Source: Pantoea sp. SOD02
GTDB lineage: Bacteria; Pseudomonadota; Gammaproteobacteria; Enterobacterales; Enterobacteriaceae
Assembly: GCF_024707505.1 (NCBI RefSeq)
Contig: NZ_CP102605.1
Coordinates: 744,001-808,000, forward strand
Length of the DNA stretch: 64,000 nt
Direction: 5' to 3'
The translations under genes were made by a program, and so were the position numbers. The notes beneath the pieces are model-generated. The model did not search any database. It worked only from the letters and a program-made list of their open reading frames with translations, and had not been told where the DNA came from. Of this stretch, positions 17,322 through 28,000 are shown piece after piece. Each line of letters starts with the position of its first letter. Positions within the stretch are counted from its first letter, which is position 1.

Positions 17322-17807
17322 TCACGAATTATTCGGCGGCGTGGCGTCTGTTTCGCTGAACGCGGGCTTCTGGCGCGTTACAGAATAGACCACGTTTTTC
17401 GGGCTGTTCGGATCGGTGGTGACATCCACAGAGGCGATGGTCACTTTGCCAAAACCAAACAGCGTCTGCACGTAACCTCCAATCTGGTGTTTACCAGGCG
17501 AAACGCGAATCTCTCTCTTCTCACCCTTCTTCAGTAGGCCCGCATCCTGACCATCTACCGTCACATAAATAGATGAACCGTCATCGGTACGCGTGACCAC
17601 ATGCGAAATGTTGATTACCGTTGGGCCGGTTTCAAACGGTGAAGGCGAATCGTTACTGTCGATTGGCGCGCCGGTTGCAGGCTGAGCGGCGGACGCGTCC
17701 GCAGTCGCAGTGCTGTCATGTGATGTACCTGTTACGGCGGCAAGGCGGGCGCAGCCGGTAAGCATGATTGTTGCCATCAAAGTGGCTAAAGTGAAGCGCG
17801 ATAACAT
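17322..17807 (-). CDS. lipoprotein with PEGA-like domain, function unknown
   Basis: The protein is 161 residues. The lipobox MLTGC puts the lipidated cysteine at about residue 19. A Ser/Thr/Ala/Pro-rich linker (about 25-60) leads to a beta-rich domain with IYVTVDGQDAGLLKKGEKREIRVSPGKH, which resembles PEGA-type surface domains. It is anchored in the envelope and its role is unknown. AGGGG precedes the start. It ends beside the repeat element and its start faces the TonB receptor 3' end across 173 bp without a recognisable gene. Confidence 0.75.
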   Translation of the reverse strand: MLSRFTLATLMATIMLTGCARLAAVTGTSHDSTATADASAAQPATGAPIDSNDSPSPFETGPTVINISHVVTRTDDGSSIYVTVDGQDAGLLKKGEKREIRVSPGKHQIGGYVQTLFGFGKVTIASVDVTTDPNSPKNVVYSVTRQKPAFSETDATPPNNS

Positions 17808-17980
17808 CGTGACGAAAAACCCCTGCTAAATGAGAAGCGTTCATTTTAACGCGCCTTGCAGAGTGATGACAGTCACACAAATACAGTATTTTCCGAAAAC
17901 CGGCTAAGAAGTGTCTTAGTGGAAAGCGAGCCGCACGGAATGCGAAACGAAACGGCGGCCAGAGAGGCCGCCAGTGGGAA

Positions 17981-20167
17981 TTACCAGCTGTAGCTGACGG
18001 AAGCCACAATGGTGCGACCGCTGCCGTAGAAGCAGGCGCTTTCGTTACTGCATGACGCCACGTAGTGCTTATCCGCGATATTGTTGACGTTCAGTTGCAG
18101 CGTGGTGCCGCGCAGCGAATTCGCCGCTTCACCCAGCTCATACTTCGCCATCGCATCATACAAGGTGTAATGCGGTACTTTGTCGACGCCAATTTCGTCC
18201 GCTGGCGCGGTGCCGGTGTAACGCACGCCGCTACCAAGCGTAAAGCCGCTCAGCACGCCATCAAGGAAGGTGTAGCTGCCCCACGCCGATGCCGCATGAC
18301 GCGGAATGCTCGACGGAGAATGGCCGATACGCTGCGTGATGCTGCTCTCCTTGGTCACCGCATCGGTATAGGTATAAGCCGCTAACAGTTTAATCTCGGG
18401 CGTAATCTGCGCGTGCGCTTCGGTTTCGATACCTTTCGAACGCACTTTACCAATCTGCTCGTTGTAGCCGGTCACGCTGTTATACGCGGTGATATTTTTC
18501 TGAGTGATATCAAACGCTGACACGGTAAACACCGCATCCCAACCGACCGGCTGATACTTCACACCCACTTCGGTCTGTTCGCCGGTGGTCGGTTTGAACG
18601 GATCGGTGCCTGGCGCGCCGCTGTTGAGGTTTGGCTCAAACGAAGTGCTGTAGCTGACGTACGGTGAAATGCCGTTATCGAACGCATACAGCAGACCTGC
18701 ACGGCCGGTGAACTTGTCGTCATTCTGCTGGGTTTCACTGTTGTCGGTGCGATCCTGAGTGCGCACTTCGCTCCAGTCGTGACGTCCAGACAGCAGCAGG
18801 TTCCACTGATTCCACTCCAGCTGATCCTGCAAGTAAACGCCCACCTGATCGAGCTTCTTGCGCGTGCTGGTAGTCAACGTCAAATCGCTCTCGTTGATGC
18901 TGATACGCGTTGGATTGGCCCAGTCGAGGATGTATTGATCGCCTCTGTCGAGCCACAGTTTGTTATCCACGTCGCTCCACTTGTAATCGAGCCCGCCGAG
19001 CACGGTGTGCGCGATGTTGCCGGTTTCAAAAGTGGCTTTCAGCTGGTTATCCAGGCCCAACTCTTTCGACTTGATCTTGTCATGCTGCGGACGACGGTTG
19101 ATTGAGTGATCGTTATCCGCATCAAAGGTATACACCAGATATTTGTACGATTCGTCCATGTTGCTGTAGCGCAGATTCTGCGTGAAGCTCAGGTTGTCGT
19201 TGAGATTGTGCTCGAAGATATAGCCGATCGAGGTCTGTTCGCGTTTGGCTTCGTTGAAGCTCGGATCGCTGACGTTGAAATCGTAAGGAATGTAACCCGC
19301 GCTGCTCTCTTTCAACGTGCCGCTGGCCGGCAGGAAGTTACGGTAACCCGCTTTCGGCTCGTTCTGGTACATGGTCAGCAGCGTAAAGCTGGTATCCGCG
19401 TTCGGCAGCCAGGTAATCGCTGGCGCAATCGCCATGCGCTGCTGTTTATTGTCCTTCACGAACTCATGTTTGGTGCTGGCGATACCGTTCAGGCGGTAGA
19501 ACAGCGTGTTGTCATCGTTCAGCTTACCGCCGAAATCAAACGCCGCTTCACCCAAATGCTGGTTGCCGGTGCTGAGCTGCACTTTATGAATGCTCTGCGC
19601 GGTAGGGCGCTTGCTGGTCATCGCCACGATGCCGCCTGGATTCACCTGGCCGTACAGCACAGAAGCTGGGCCGTGGATCATCTCTACGCGCTCCAGCAAC
19701 CAGGGATCAACCTGCCCCGCAGCGCCAGCCTGGCCGGATAAACCGTAGCTCAGGCCATCAAGGAATTTCGGCGCATAGCGGAAACCGCGCGCGATGATCT
19801 CATCATTACGGTTGGAGTTACCGCGATAGTTGGTCAGCACGCCGCTGCTATAGCTCAGCGCATCCGCAACGGAGGCCGCCGCCTGGTCGTCCATCTGCTC
19901 GCGGGTAATCACCGAAATAGATTGCGGGGTTTTGCGCAGCGGCGTGGACGTTTTGGTGCCCGCCGCGCTCTCTTTCGCCACATAACCCTGCAGCGGCGAG
20001 GTCACGCTTTCACGCGTGTCGGCGTTTACGGTAATGGTCTCTTCGGCGGCCACGCTGAAGGCAGCCGGTGCCAGCAACAGAATTGAGGCCAGAGAAAGGT
20101 ATAGAGGATTGAGTCTGAACTGACGTGCCACAGCAGGTATTGCTGAATTTCTTGCTTTTACGGACAT
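17981..20167 (-). CDS. TonB-dependent siderophore receptor (FhuA/Fct-like)
   Basis: An outer-membrane gated barrel of about 728 residues. A long signal peptide ends near AFSVAAEE. A TonB-box-like ETITVNA follows, then the plug (TPQSISVITREQMDDQAAASVADALSYSSGV) with LLERVEMIHGPASVLYGQVNPGGIV, and a barrel ending in aromatic YSW. Start 20167 has GAGATGG upstream; 20176 is the alternative. It is divergent from fes-ybdZ-NRPS with a shared Fur-box-like site, so it is the probable receptor for the locus's own ferric siderophore, as Fct is for chrysobactin in Dickeya. A hydroxamate specificity cannot be excluded. Confidence 0.9.
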   Translation of the reverse strand: MSVKARNSAIPAVARQFRLNPLYLSLASILLLAPAAFSVAAEETITVNADTRESVTSPLQGYVAKESAAGTKTSTPLRKTPQSISVITREQMDDQAAASVADALSYSSGVLTNYRGNSNRNDEIIARGFRYAPKFLDGLSYGLSGQAGAAGQVDPWLLERVEMIHGPASVLYGQVNPGGIVAMTSKRPTAQSIHKVQLSTGNQHLGEAAFDFGGKLNDDNTLFYRLNGIASTKHEFVKDNKQQRMAIAPAITWLPNADTSFTLLTMYQNEPKAGYRNFLPASGTLKESSAGYIPYDFNVSDPSFNEAKREQTSIGYIFEHNLNDNLSFTQNLRYSNMDESYKYLVYTFDADNDHSINRRPQHDKIKSKELGLDNQLKATFETGNIAHTVLGGLDYKWSDVDNKLWLDRGDQYILDWANPTRISINESDLTLTTSTRKKLDQVGVYLQDQLEWNQWNLLLSGRHDWSEVRTQDRTDNSETQQNDDKFTGRAGLLYAFDNGISPYVSYSTSFEPNLNSGAPGTDPFKPTTGEQTEVGVKYQPVGWDAVFTVSAFDITQKNITAYNSVTGYNEQIGKVRSKGIETEAHAQITPEIKLLAAYTYTDAVTKESSITQRIGHSPSSIPRHAASAWGSYTFLDGVLSGFTLGSGVRYTGTAPADEIGVDKVPHYTLYDAMAKYELGEAANSLRGTTLQLNVNNIADKHYVASCSNESACFYGSGRTIVASVSYSW

Positions 20168-20366
20168 AGTTGCCATCTCTATTTCAAACTGCCTTGTAGA
20201 TGAAATAATCCGTTCAGTCGCCCTCGCCCAACGACAATGGCTGTAACGGATTGAAATATTACTCGCTTGCGTTATTTACGGTCCTAATCTCCCTGCGTGA
20301 CGTCCTTCACAAAATAATCCACTGAAAATCCGAAGGTTTATTAGGCGCGAAAAATCATATTGCAAA

Positions 20367-20381
20367 TGTAAATCGTTATCA
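20367..20381. promoter_or_regulatory. Fur-box-like site between receptor and siderophore operon
   Basis: TGTAAATCGTTATCA matches the 7-1-7 Fur consensus TGATAATNATTATCA at 11 of 14 defined positions. It is framed by a perfect inverted repeat, TGCAAATG (20361-20368) and CATTTGCA (20386-20393). It lies in the 278-bp gap between the divergent TonB receptor and fes genes and would give iron repression of both. Confidence 0.6.
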
Positions 20382-20445
20382 ATAGCATTTGCATTAGCTT
20401 TGGTTAAGTAAAGACAGTGAACAAAATGTGGAGATGGGTTGCAGG

Positions 20446-21804
20446 ATGTTTCTAACAAGCGCAGAAAAAACGACGCAGACGTGGTTGCCCGCCGGGACAG
20501 TTGCGCAATGGTTGCAGCAGGCCGATTTGGGTAGCGAAGGCTGGTGGCAGCAGCTTTATACTGTCGGTACGCCGCTGGTTGAGCGTGACGAAAATGGTCA
20601 AACGACCATGCACTTCTTCTGGCGCGATCCCGAAGGGCATTCCGCACTTTCTTCCACTGAACGGGTTTACGTCGATATTAACGGCGTCACCGATCACCAC
20701 AGCGAAGCGCCAGAAACACTGGTGCGCGTGAACGACAGCAACGTCTGGCATTGGTCGACCGCCATTGAGTCCGACTGGCGCGGCAGTTACAGCCTGATCC
20801 CCGCCACCGCGCAGCAGTTACCGCCGCTGTTTTGTGGCGATGATGCCGCCTGTCGCGCGCTACAGCGCAAGTGGTGGATTTCGCTGATGCCGCTGGCAAT
20901 CCCCGACAAATTCAATCCCACGCCGCCGTTTCTCAGCAGCCGCCGTTTTGCCTTGAGCAACGCGCACATGCCGGATGCGCCGGATCAATCCGCCTGGCGC
21001 GCGCTGGATGCCGGCATGGCGGAAACCTGGCCGGATACGCTGCAAACCCTGCAGTGGCGCAGCACGTTGCTCAACGTCACCCGTAACGTCTGGCTCTACA
21101 GCACCGGCACAACCACTCAGCCCGAACAGCGTCCGCTGGCGATCCTGCTTGACGGCCAAAACTGGGTGTACGGCCAACCGATTTTCAGCGCGCTGGATCA
21201 GGTCACCGCCGATGGCGAACTGCCGCCCACCTGCTGGCTGTTTATCGATGTCATCGACAGCCAGCACCGTGAAGCCGAATTACCGTGCAACGAAACCTTC
21301 TGGCTGGCGGTGCAGCAGGAACTGTTACCGCTGGCGCGCCAGCACGCGGCGTTCAGCAGCGACGCCGACCGCACGCTGGTGGCTGGACAAAGCTACGGCG
21401 GACTCGCCGCGCTGTATGCCGGTTTGCACTGGCCGCAGCGTTTTGGCCGCATTCTCACGCAATCCGGCTCCTTCTGGTGGCCGCATCTGCAATACATCCG
21501 CGACTACGCCAACCGCGAACAGCACGCGCCCGGTTTGCTGTTAGAGCGGCTGCAACAGGGCGAGTTACCGCCGGGCAAGCTGAAGATTTTCCAGGAAGTG
21601 GGCGATCGCGAGGAAGACATGGTGTACGTCAACCAGCAGATCGTCCCGGCGCTGCAAGCCGCAGGCCATGAATTATATTTTCGCCGTTTCGCCGGAGGGC
21701 ACGATGCGTTGTGCTGGCGTGGCGGTCTGATCGACGGCTGCCGCTGGCTGCTGGCCGATTTTCTCTCCCCGACATCAACCTCTGAAGGTAATAACCATGT
21801 CTGA
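20446..21804 (+). CDS. fes: enterochelin esterase-like hydrolase (Fes/IroD family)
   Basis: A cytosolic esterase that cleaves ester bonds of the imported ferric triscatecholate to release iron. An N-terminal enterochelin-esterase domain (FFWRDPEGH, RVYVDINGVTDHH) is followed by an alpha/beta hydrolase. The nucleophile serine is in GQSYGGLAALYAGLHWPQRFG near residue 325 and the catalytic histidine in GGHDALCWRGG near the C-terminus, as in E. coli Fes. The length of 452 residues is near Fes plus a short N-terminal extension. The start is uncertain: ATG 20446 is chosen, but GTG 20428 and ATG 20434 are possible. Its stop overlaps the ybdZ start by 8 bp. A Fes-type enzyme implies that the siderophore has serine ester links. 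Confidence 0.92.
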   Translation: MFLTSAEKTTQTWLPAGTVAQWLQQADLGSEGWWQQLYTVGTPLVERDENGQTTMHFFWRDPEGHSALSSTERVYVDINGVTDHHSEAPETLVRVNDSNVWHWSTAIESDWRGSYSLIPATAQQLPPLFCGDDAACRALQRKWWISLMPLAIPDKFNPTPPFLSSRRFALSNAHMPDAPDQSAWRALDAGMAETWPDTLQTLQWRSTLLNVTRNVWLYSTGTTTQPEQRPLAILLDGQNWVYGQPIFSALDQVTADGELPPTCWLFIDVIDSQHREAELPCNETFWLAVQQELLPLARQHAAFSSDADRTLVAGQSYGGLAALYAGLHWPQRFGRILTQSGSFWWPHLQYIRDYANREQHAPGLLLERLQQGELPPGKLKIFQEVGDREEDMVYVNQQIVPALQAAGHELYFRRFAGGHDALCWRGGLIDGCRWLLADFLSPTSTSEGNNHV

Positions 21805-22018
21805 ACAACAGAATCCGTTTGATAACGACGCGCTCGATTTTCTGGTGCTGCTCAACGTGCGTCAGCAATACAGCCTGTGGCCCGCTTTTGCCCCGGTTCC
21901 GGCAGGCTGGCACAACGTAGCGGGACCGCTAACGCGCAGCGCCGCTATTGAGTTTATCGAAGCAAACTGGCACGACATGCGGCCAGCGACGCAACAGACG
22001 TCGTCTACCGCGCATTAA
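21797..22018 (+). CDS. ybdZ: MbtH-like protein (YbdZ)
   Basis: The protein is 73 residues and carries the family pattern: NPFDN at the start, LVLLNVRQQYSLWP with conserved tryptophan, PVPAGWHNVAGPLTRSAAIEFIEANWHDMRP. MbtH proteins bind adenylation domains and help them fold or work. It is translationally coupled to fes by an ATGTCTGA overlap and lies 51 bp before the NRPS, the usual Enterobacterales order. Confidence 0.95.
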   Translation: MSEQQNPFDNDALDFLVLLNVRQQYSLWPAFAPVPAGWHNVAGPLTRSAAIEFIEANWHDMRPATQQTSSTAH

Positions 22019-22069
22019 TTTTTTTAACTTTCTCTTTTTTAAATTGTTTTTCTCGACAGGAATTGTCCT

Positions 22070-25000
22070 TTGGCATCGTTAAACAATCTTTCTCCAGCCT
22101 ATCCTTTAGTCGCGGCGCAGCCCGGCATTTGGATCGCTGACAGCATTGCGCAGCAGCGCAATCAATTTACCGTGGCGCACTACAGCGTGCTGCACGGCGA
22201 CATCAATCGCGCGGCGCTGGACAGCGCCATACAGCAGGCGATGGCGGAAGCCGATACCGTGCAGGCGCGCTTCGGCCTTGATGATAATGGCAATCCGGCG
22301 CAGTGGTTTGGTGCGCAAGCGCCGGTCGCACCGGAATGGCATGATTTCAGCCAGCGCGCCGATGCCACCAGCCAGGCGCACAAACTAATGCAGGCGGATC
22401 TCGCCGCCGAGCTGCCCGCCGACGGTGACAAACCGCTCTATCGCCACGCGCTGATGCGCATCGGCGACGGCAGCTGGCTGTGGTATCAGCGCTATCACCA
22501 TTTGCTGGTGGATGGCTTCAGTTTTGAAGCGCTGACCCAACGCGTCGCGGCAATCTACGCCGCCCTTTGCGCCGGAGCAACGCCCGCGCCCTCGCCGTTT
22601 ACGCCGTTCACCACGGTAATTGAAGAGATTCAGCAGTGGCAGGATTCGCCTGCTTTTGCGCGTTCAGCCAGCCACTGGCAAAGTTACGCGGCGGATCTGC
22701 CAGAGACGCTGACGCTTTCCAGCGAAAACCTGAGCGATCACGGCGATCGCCCGATCAGCTGTCAGGTGACGCTGCCGCAACTGGCCACGCTGCGTCAGCA
22801 GCAGCAACTGGCCGACAGCAGCGAAGGCGATATCGTCAGTGCGCTGTTGGTGGCCTATCTGGCACGCTTCAGCAACAGCCAGCGTCTGTCGATTGGCTTC
22901 CCGTTTATGCGCCGCATGGGTTCGGCGGCGATCTCCACGCTCGGCCCGGTGGTCAACGTGTTGCCGCTGATTTTCAGCGTCAGCGATGAGATGACGTTGC
23001 CGATGCTGGTGCAGCAGGTGCAGGGCGAAATTCGCAAAGCGCGCCGCCATCAACGTTATGAAGCGGAGCAGCTGCGCCGCGATCTCGGCCTGGTCGGCAA
23101 CAGCCAGGCGCTGTATGGCCCGGTGATTAACGTCAAGGTTTACCATGACGATCTGCAATTCGACGGCCAGCCCGCCCCAACGCACACGATGGCGATGGGC
23201 CCGGTGGACGATCTGGAGTTTGAAGTCGGCTTCCGCGATGGCGCATTGCAGCTCACGCTGGTAGCAAACCCGCGCCGCTACGATGCGCAAACGCTACAAC
23301 GTCATGCCGATCGCATCAGCCATCTGCTAACTCAGTTCGCGGCGGATGCCAGCATTTGCTTAGGCGCGCTGTCATTGCTGGCACCGCAGGAACAGATTGA
23401 TCTGCAACGCTGGTCAACCGGACCCACCATCGTGCCGCCTGCCGATACCTGCACCATCGTCGATATCTTGCTGCAAGCCGCTGAGCAATACGGCGAGCAA
23501 ACTGCAGTGGTGTGCGGCGAGCGCAGCCTGAGCTATCGCCAGCTCGCCGATCGCGCGATGCAACTGGCACAGCTGCTGATCGCGCGCGGCTTGCAGGCTG
23601 ATGACGTGGTAGCGATTGGTATTCCGCGTTCAGTAGATTCATTAGTCGCAATATTCGGCGTGCTGGCGAGCGGCGCGGCTTATATGCCGCTCGATCTCGA
23701 CTATCCGCGCGAACGCCTGGCGCTGATGTGCGATGACGCGCAACCTAAGCTGCTGCTGACGCACTCCAGCACGCTAGCGCAGATGCCGGAACTGCCGCAT
23801 CTGTTGATTGACCAGCTTGCGTTGAGTGATTATTCCACCGCACGACCTGACACCAAACTGTGCGGCGACGATCTGGCCTACATGATCTACACCTCGGGTT
23901 CAACCGGCCGTCCGAAAGGCGTGATGAGCACCCATCAAGGTTTGCTCAACCTGTTCCTGTCGCACCGCGAACATCTGTTCGGCCCGGCGATTGCACACTT
24001 CACCGCCAACAGCCCGCGCCGCATGCGCGCCGGTCACACCGCCTCCTTCTCGTTCGATTCTTCGTGGGAACCGCTGTTCTGCATGCTGATGGGCTGCGAG
24101 CTGAATATCTTTGACGAAGAGCTGCGCCGCGATGCGTGGGGCCTGATTCAACAGATGAACGCGGTGCCGGTTGACTTGCTGGATATCACGCCGTCGTTCT
24201 TCTCGCAGATGATCGACAGCGGCCTGCTGGAAGCCGACAACCATCGTCCCTCTTTTGTGATGATTGGTGGTGAAGCGGCCACGCCAACGCTGTGGAAGTT
24301 GATGCAGCAACAGCAGCAGATGGAGATCCACAACTATTACGGGCCGTCGGAATACACCATCGATACGCTGGGTGCCAGCGTCATGGCATCACCGCAGCCG
24401 GTGATTGGTCGTCCGGTGGGCAACAGCGAAGTCTATCTGTTGGATAACCAACTGCGTCAGGTGCCGATTGGCTGCGCTGGCGAGCTGTATATCGCCGGAA
24501 CCGGCATCGCGCGCGGTTATCTGCGCCGTCCCGATCTCACTAGCGGACGCTTTGTCGCCAATCCCTTCCGCGACGGCGATGTGATGTACCGCAGCGGCGA
24601 CCTGATGCGCTGGCGTCAGGATGGACAGCTGGCGTTTATTGGGCGTACCGATCACCAGATTAAAGTGCGTGGCTTCCGCGTCGAACTTGGTGAAGTGGAG
24701 AACGCGCTGGTGGCGCTGCCGGAAGTCAGCACCGCCGTGGTGATTGCCGAAGTAATGGGCGCCACGCATCGTCTGATTGGTTACTGCTCGGTGCAGGATA
24801 ACGCGCTGCGCGCCGATGCCGATCTCAATGCCCGTTTGCTGGCGCAGCTGGCTACGCAGTTGCCGGATTACATGGTGCCTGCGGTGCTGATGGTAATGGA
24901 CGAGTTACCGCTCAACGTTAATGGCAAGATTGATCGCCAGGCGCTGCCGAAGCCGCAACAGGCGCAGCAGAGCCAGAGTCGCGCCGCCAGCACGCCGCAG

Positions 25001-28000
25001 GAGCAGCTGATTTGCCACGCGATTGCCAGCCTGCTGGGGCTGGAGAGCATTGGCGCGGAAGATGATTTCTTCGCACTCGGCGGCGACAGCATCTCCGCGA
25101 TGGGGCTCAGCACCGCCGCACGTCGCGCCGGTTATCTGCTGCGTCCACGCGAAATCTTCGCCGAACGCACCGCCGCACGCATGGCGCGGGGTTTGCAGCC
25201 GCTGGCACAACACAACTCCGGCGCGCGCGTGGCGCAACAGGGCGCGATTGGCGGCTTGCCGATTTTGCACTGGTTCAATGTGCAAGCCGGTATCAATGCG
25301 CGCTTTGCGCACGGTGTGCTGCTGTCGGTGCCGCCGCAGTTGCAGCTCGCACAGCTGGAACAGCTGATTGATCAGCTGACGCAGGCGCATCCGGCGCTCA
25401 ATGCCTTTACGCGTGGTGATCAGCTGATTGTCGGCGAAGCGCTGGCGTCGCGCCCTGCCCGCGTGCGTGCGCTTGAAGTGCAGGATCGCGACCGCGCAGC
25501 GGAACAGGCGTTTAGCGAAGATGCTGAGGCGCTCGATCCGGCGAACGGCGCGCTGCTTCGTGCCACGCTGCTGCAGCAAAACAGCATCAGCTGTGGTTTG
25601 GTGCTGACGCTGCATCACCTGATTGTTGATGGCGTCTCCTGGCGCGTATTGCTGGATGAGCTGCAACAGGCCGGTGACGCGCTGATCAATAACACGCCGC
25701 TGGTGATCCCCGCCGAGGAAACCTCGCTACATGACTGGTCGGCCGCGCTGCTGGCGAACCTTTCGGCGCGCGCCACGGAGTTACCGTTCTGGCAACAGAT
25801 GCTGGCCGAACCGCTGCCACTTGTCGGTGAACGAGCGATTCAGCCCAGCGATCGCCACCAGCATCAACGCACGCTGCTGGATGCCTCGACCACGCACGCG
25901 CTGCTCAACACGCTGCCGCAGCACTATCGCGCCACCAGCGAAGAGCTGCTGCTGACGTTGCTGACGATGGCATTGCGCCAACTCAACGGCAGCGCACAGC
26001 AGCGCGTCACGCTGGAGTCGCATGGCCGTGCCGAACTGCATGCACAGCAGGATCTGGCGCGCACCGTCGGCTGGCTGACGGCGGAATTCCCAGTGCTGCT
26101 GCCGCTACCCGAAAATCCACACGCGCCGCTCAATGAGTGCGTACGCGCGGTGAAAGCGGTGCTGCGTGCGGTGCCGGATCGCGGTATTGGCTACGGGCAA
26201 CTGCGCTGGCTCGATGCGCATCGTGGCGTGACGTTGGAAAAACTGGCGGCACAACACGCGCCGCAGGTGCTGTTTAACTACCTTGGACGCTTCACGCAGC
26301 GCAGCGGTGACTGGTCGCCACAGCGCACCGCGCAGCAGTTCCGCGACACCTTCGCGGTGCTGCAGGATGAGTCGCTGCCGCTGCAGCACGCGCTGGAACT
26401 CAACGTGTTCGTTGAGGAGCAGCCGCATGCGGCGCAGCTGGCGCTGAACTGGAGCTGGGCGGAAGGCGTGCTCACTGCCGAGGCGATTGCCGATTTGCAT
26501 CAGGCAATGGCCGCTGCCGCACAGGCGCTGATCACGTTGGCACAACATCAGCCGCAGCAAGCCGCCAATACGCTGGTGGCCGCCGAGGTGGCGCTGGATG
26601 GCGTCGATGATGCATTGCTGCAACAGCTGCATGCGCGTCACGGCGCGTTCGGCCATGCGCTGCCGCTGCTGCCGTTGCAGAAAGGTCTGCTGTTCCACGC
26701 GCAAACCACCGCGCAGCAAGGCAGCTATAACTCGTTAACCCGCCTGACAATAAGCGGCGATATCAGCCCCGCAGCGGTACAAACCGCGCTCGACGCGGTA
26801 CTACAGCGTCATCCGCAGCTGGCGGCGCGCTTCGACGCTGAACTCAGCCTGCAACCGCTGCAGCTGATACCTGAAACGGAATTGCACTGGCCGCTAACGC
26901 TGCATCAGTTAGCCGACGATGATGACATTGTGGCGCTAGAGCATCAGGCGCTGGCGCAGGATCTGTTTAGCCAGCCGATCATGCTGCACGCCACATTGAT
27001 CGCCCATCGCAATGGCATGCGCTGGACGCTGCTGCTCAACGCGCATCATCTGGTGGTGGATGGCTGGTCAACGCCGGTGATCCTCAACGATCTGCTGAGC
27101 GCGCTGCGCCAGCAAACGTTGCCCGCGCATAGCAGCAGCTACGCGGACATTGTGCGTCAGCTCAGCCAGCGCGACAGCCACGAAGCGCGGCAGCAGTGGC
27201 AGGAATGCCTGCAAGAGGTGCGTCCAACGCTGCTCTATCCGCAGGCTGCCGACAGCGCGGTCAACGAAAAGCGCATTACGCTGGATGCCACGCTGGAGCG
27301 GGAACTCTATGCGCTGTGCCGGGCCCGCGGCTTAACCCTGAACACGGTGATGCAGGGATTGTGGGGCTTGATGCTGTCGGTCGCCAGCGGCCAGCAAGAC
27401 GTGGTGTTTGGCGCGCCGGTTTCTGGCCGTTTTGGCCAGATTGACGGCATCGATCAGCACGTTGGCCTGTTCAGCAACACGCTGCCGGTGCGCCTGCGCT
27501 TCGATCATCAACGCCCATTGCTGGCGCAGCTCGCCGATCATCAGGCGCAGCAAATCCAGCTGATTGAGCAGGATTGCCTCGGTCTCGCCGAGATCCAGCA
27601 GCTGGTCGGTGCCGGAACGCTGTTCGATACCTTGCTGGTGGTGGAGAACTATCCGGACAACCAAACGCTGCTGGACGCCAACGCCGCCGTGCGCTGCGAA
27701 GCAATTCACAATCGTGGTTACACGCACTATCCACTGACGCTGCTGGTGCTGCCGGGCGAACAGCTGACGTTGCTGATGGAGTATCGCGACTGCGTCAGCG
27801 AGCCGGAACGTCTGGCCGAGCGGCTGCTATTGCTGCTGCAACAGCTGGTCAGCACGCCGGATCTGCCGCTGACGCAGTGGAAGCTGCAAACGCTGGCCGA
27901 GCAATCGCTGCTCGCCTGGGTGAACAACACCGGCGTGCAGCTGGAAAATGAAACCCTGCAGCAGGCGATTGCCCAGCAGGCGGCGCGCACGCCGGACGCG

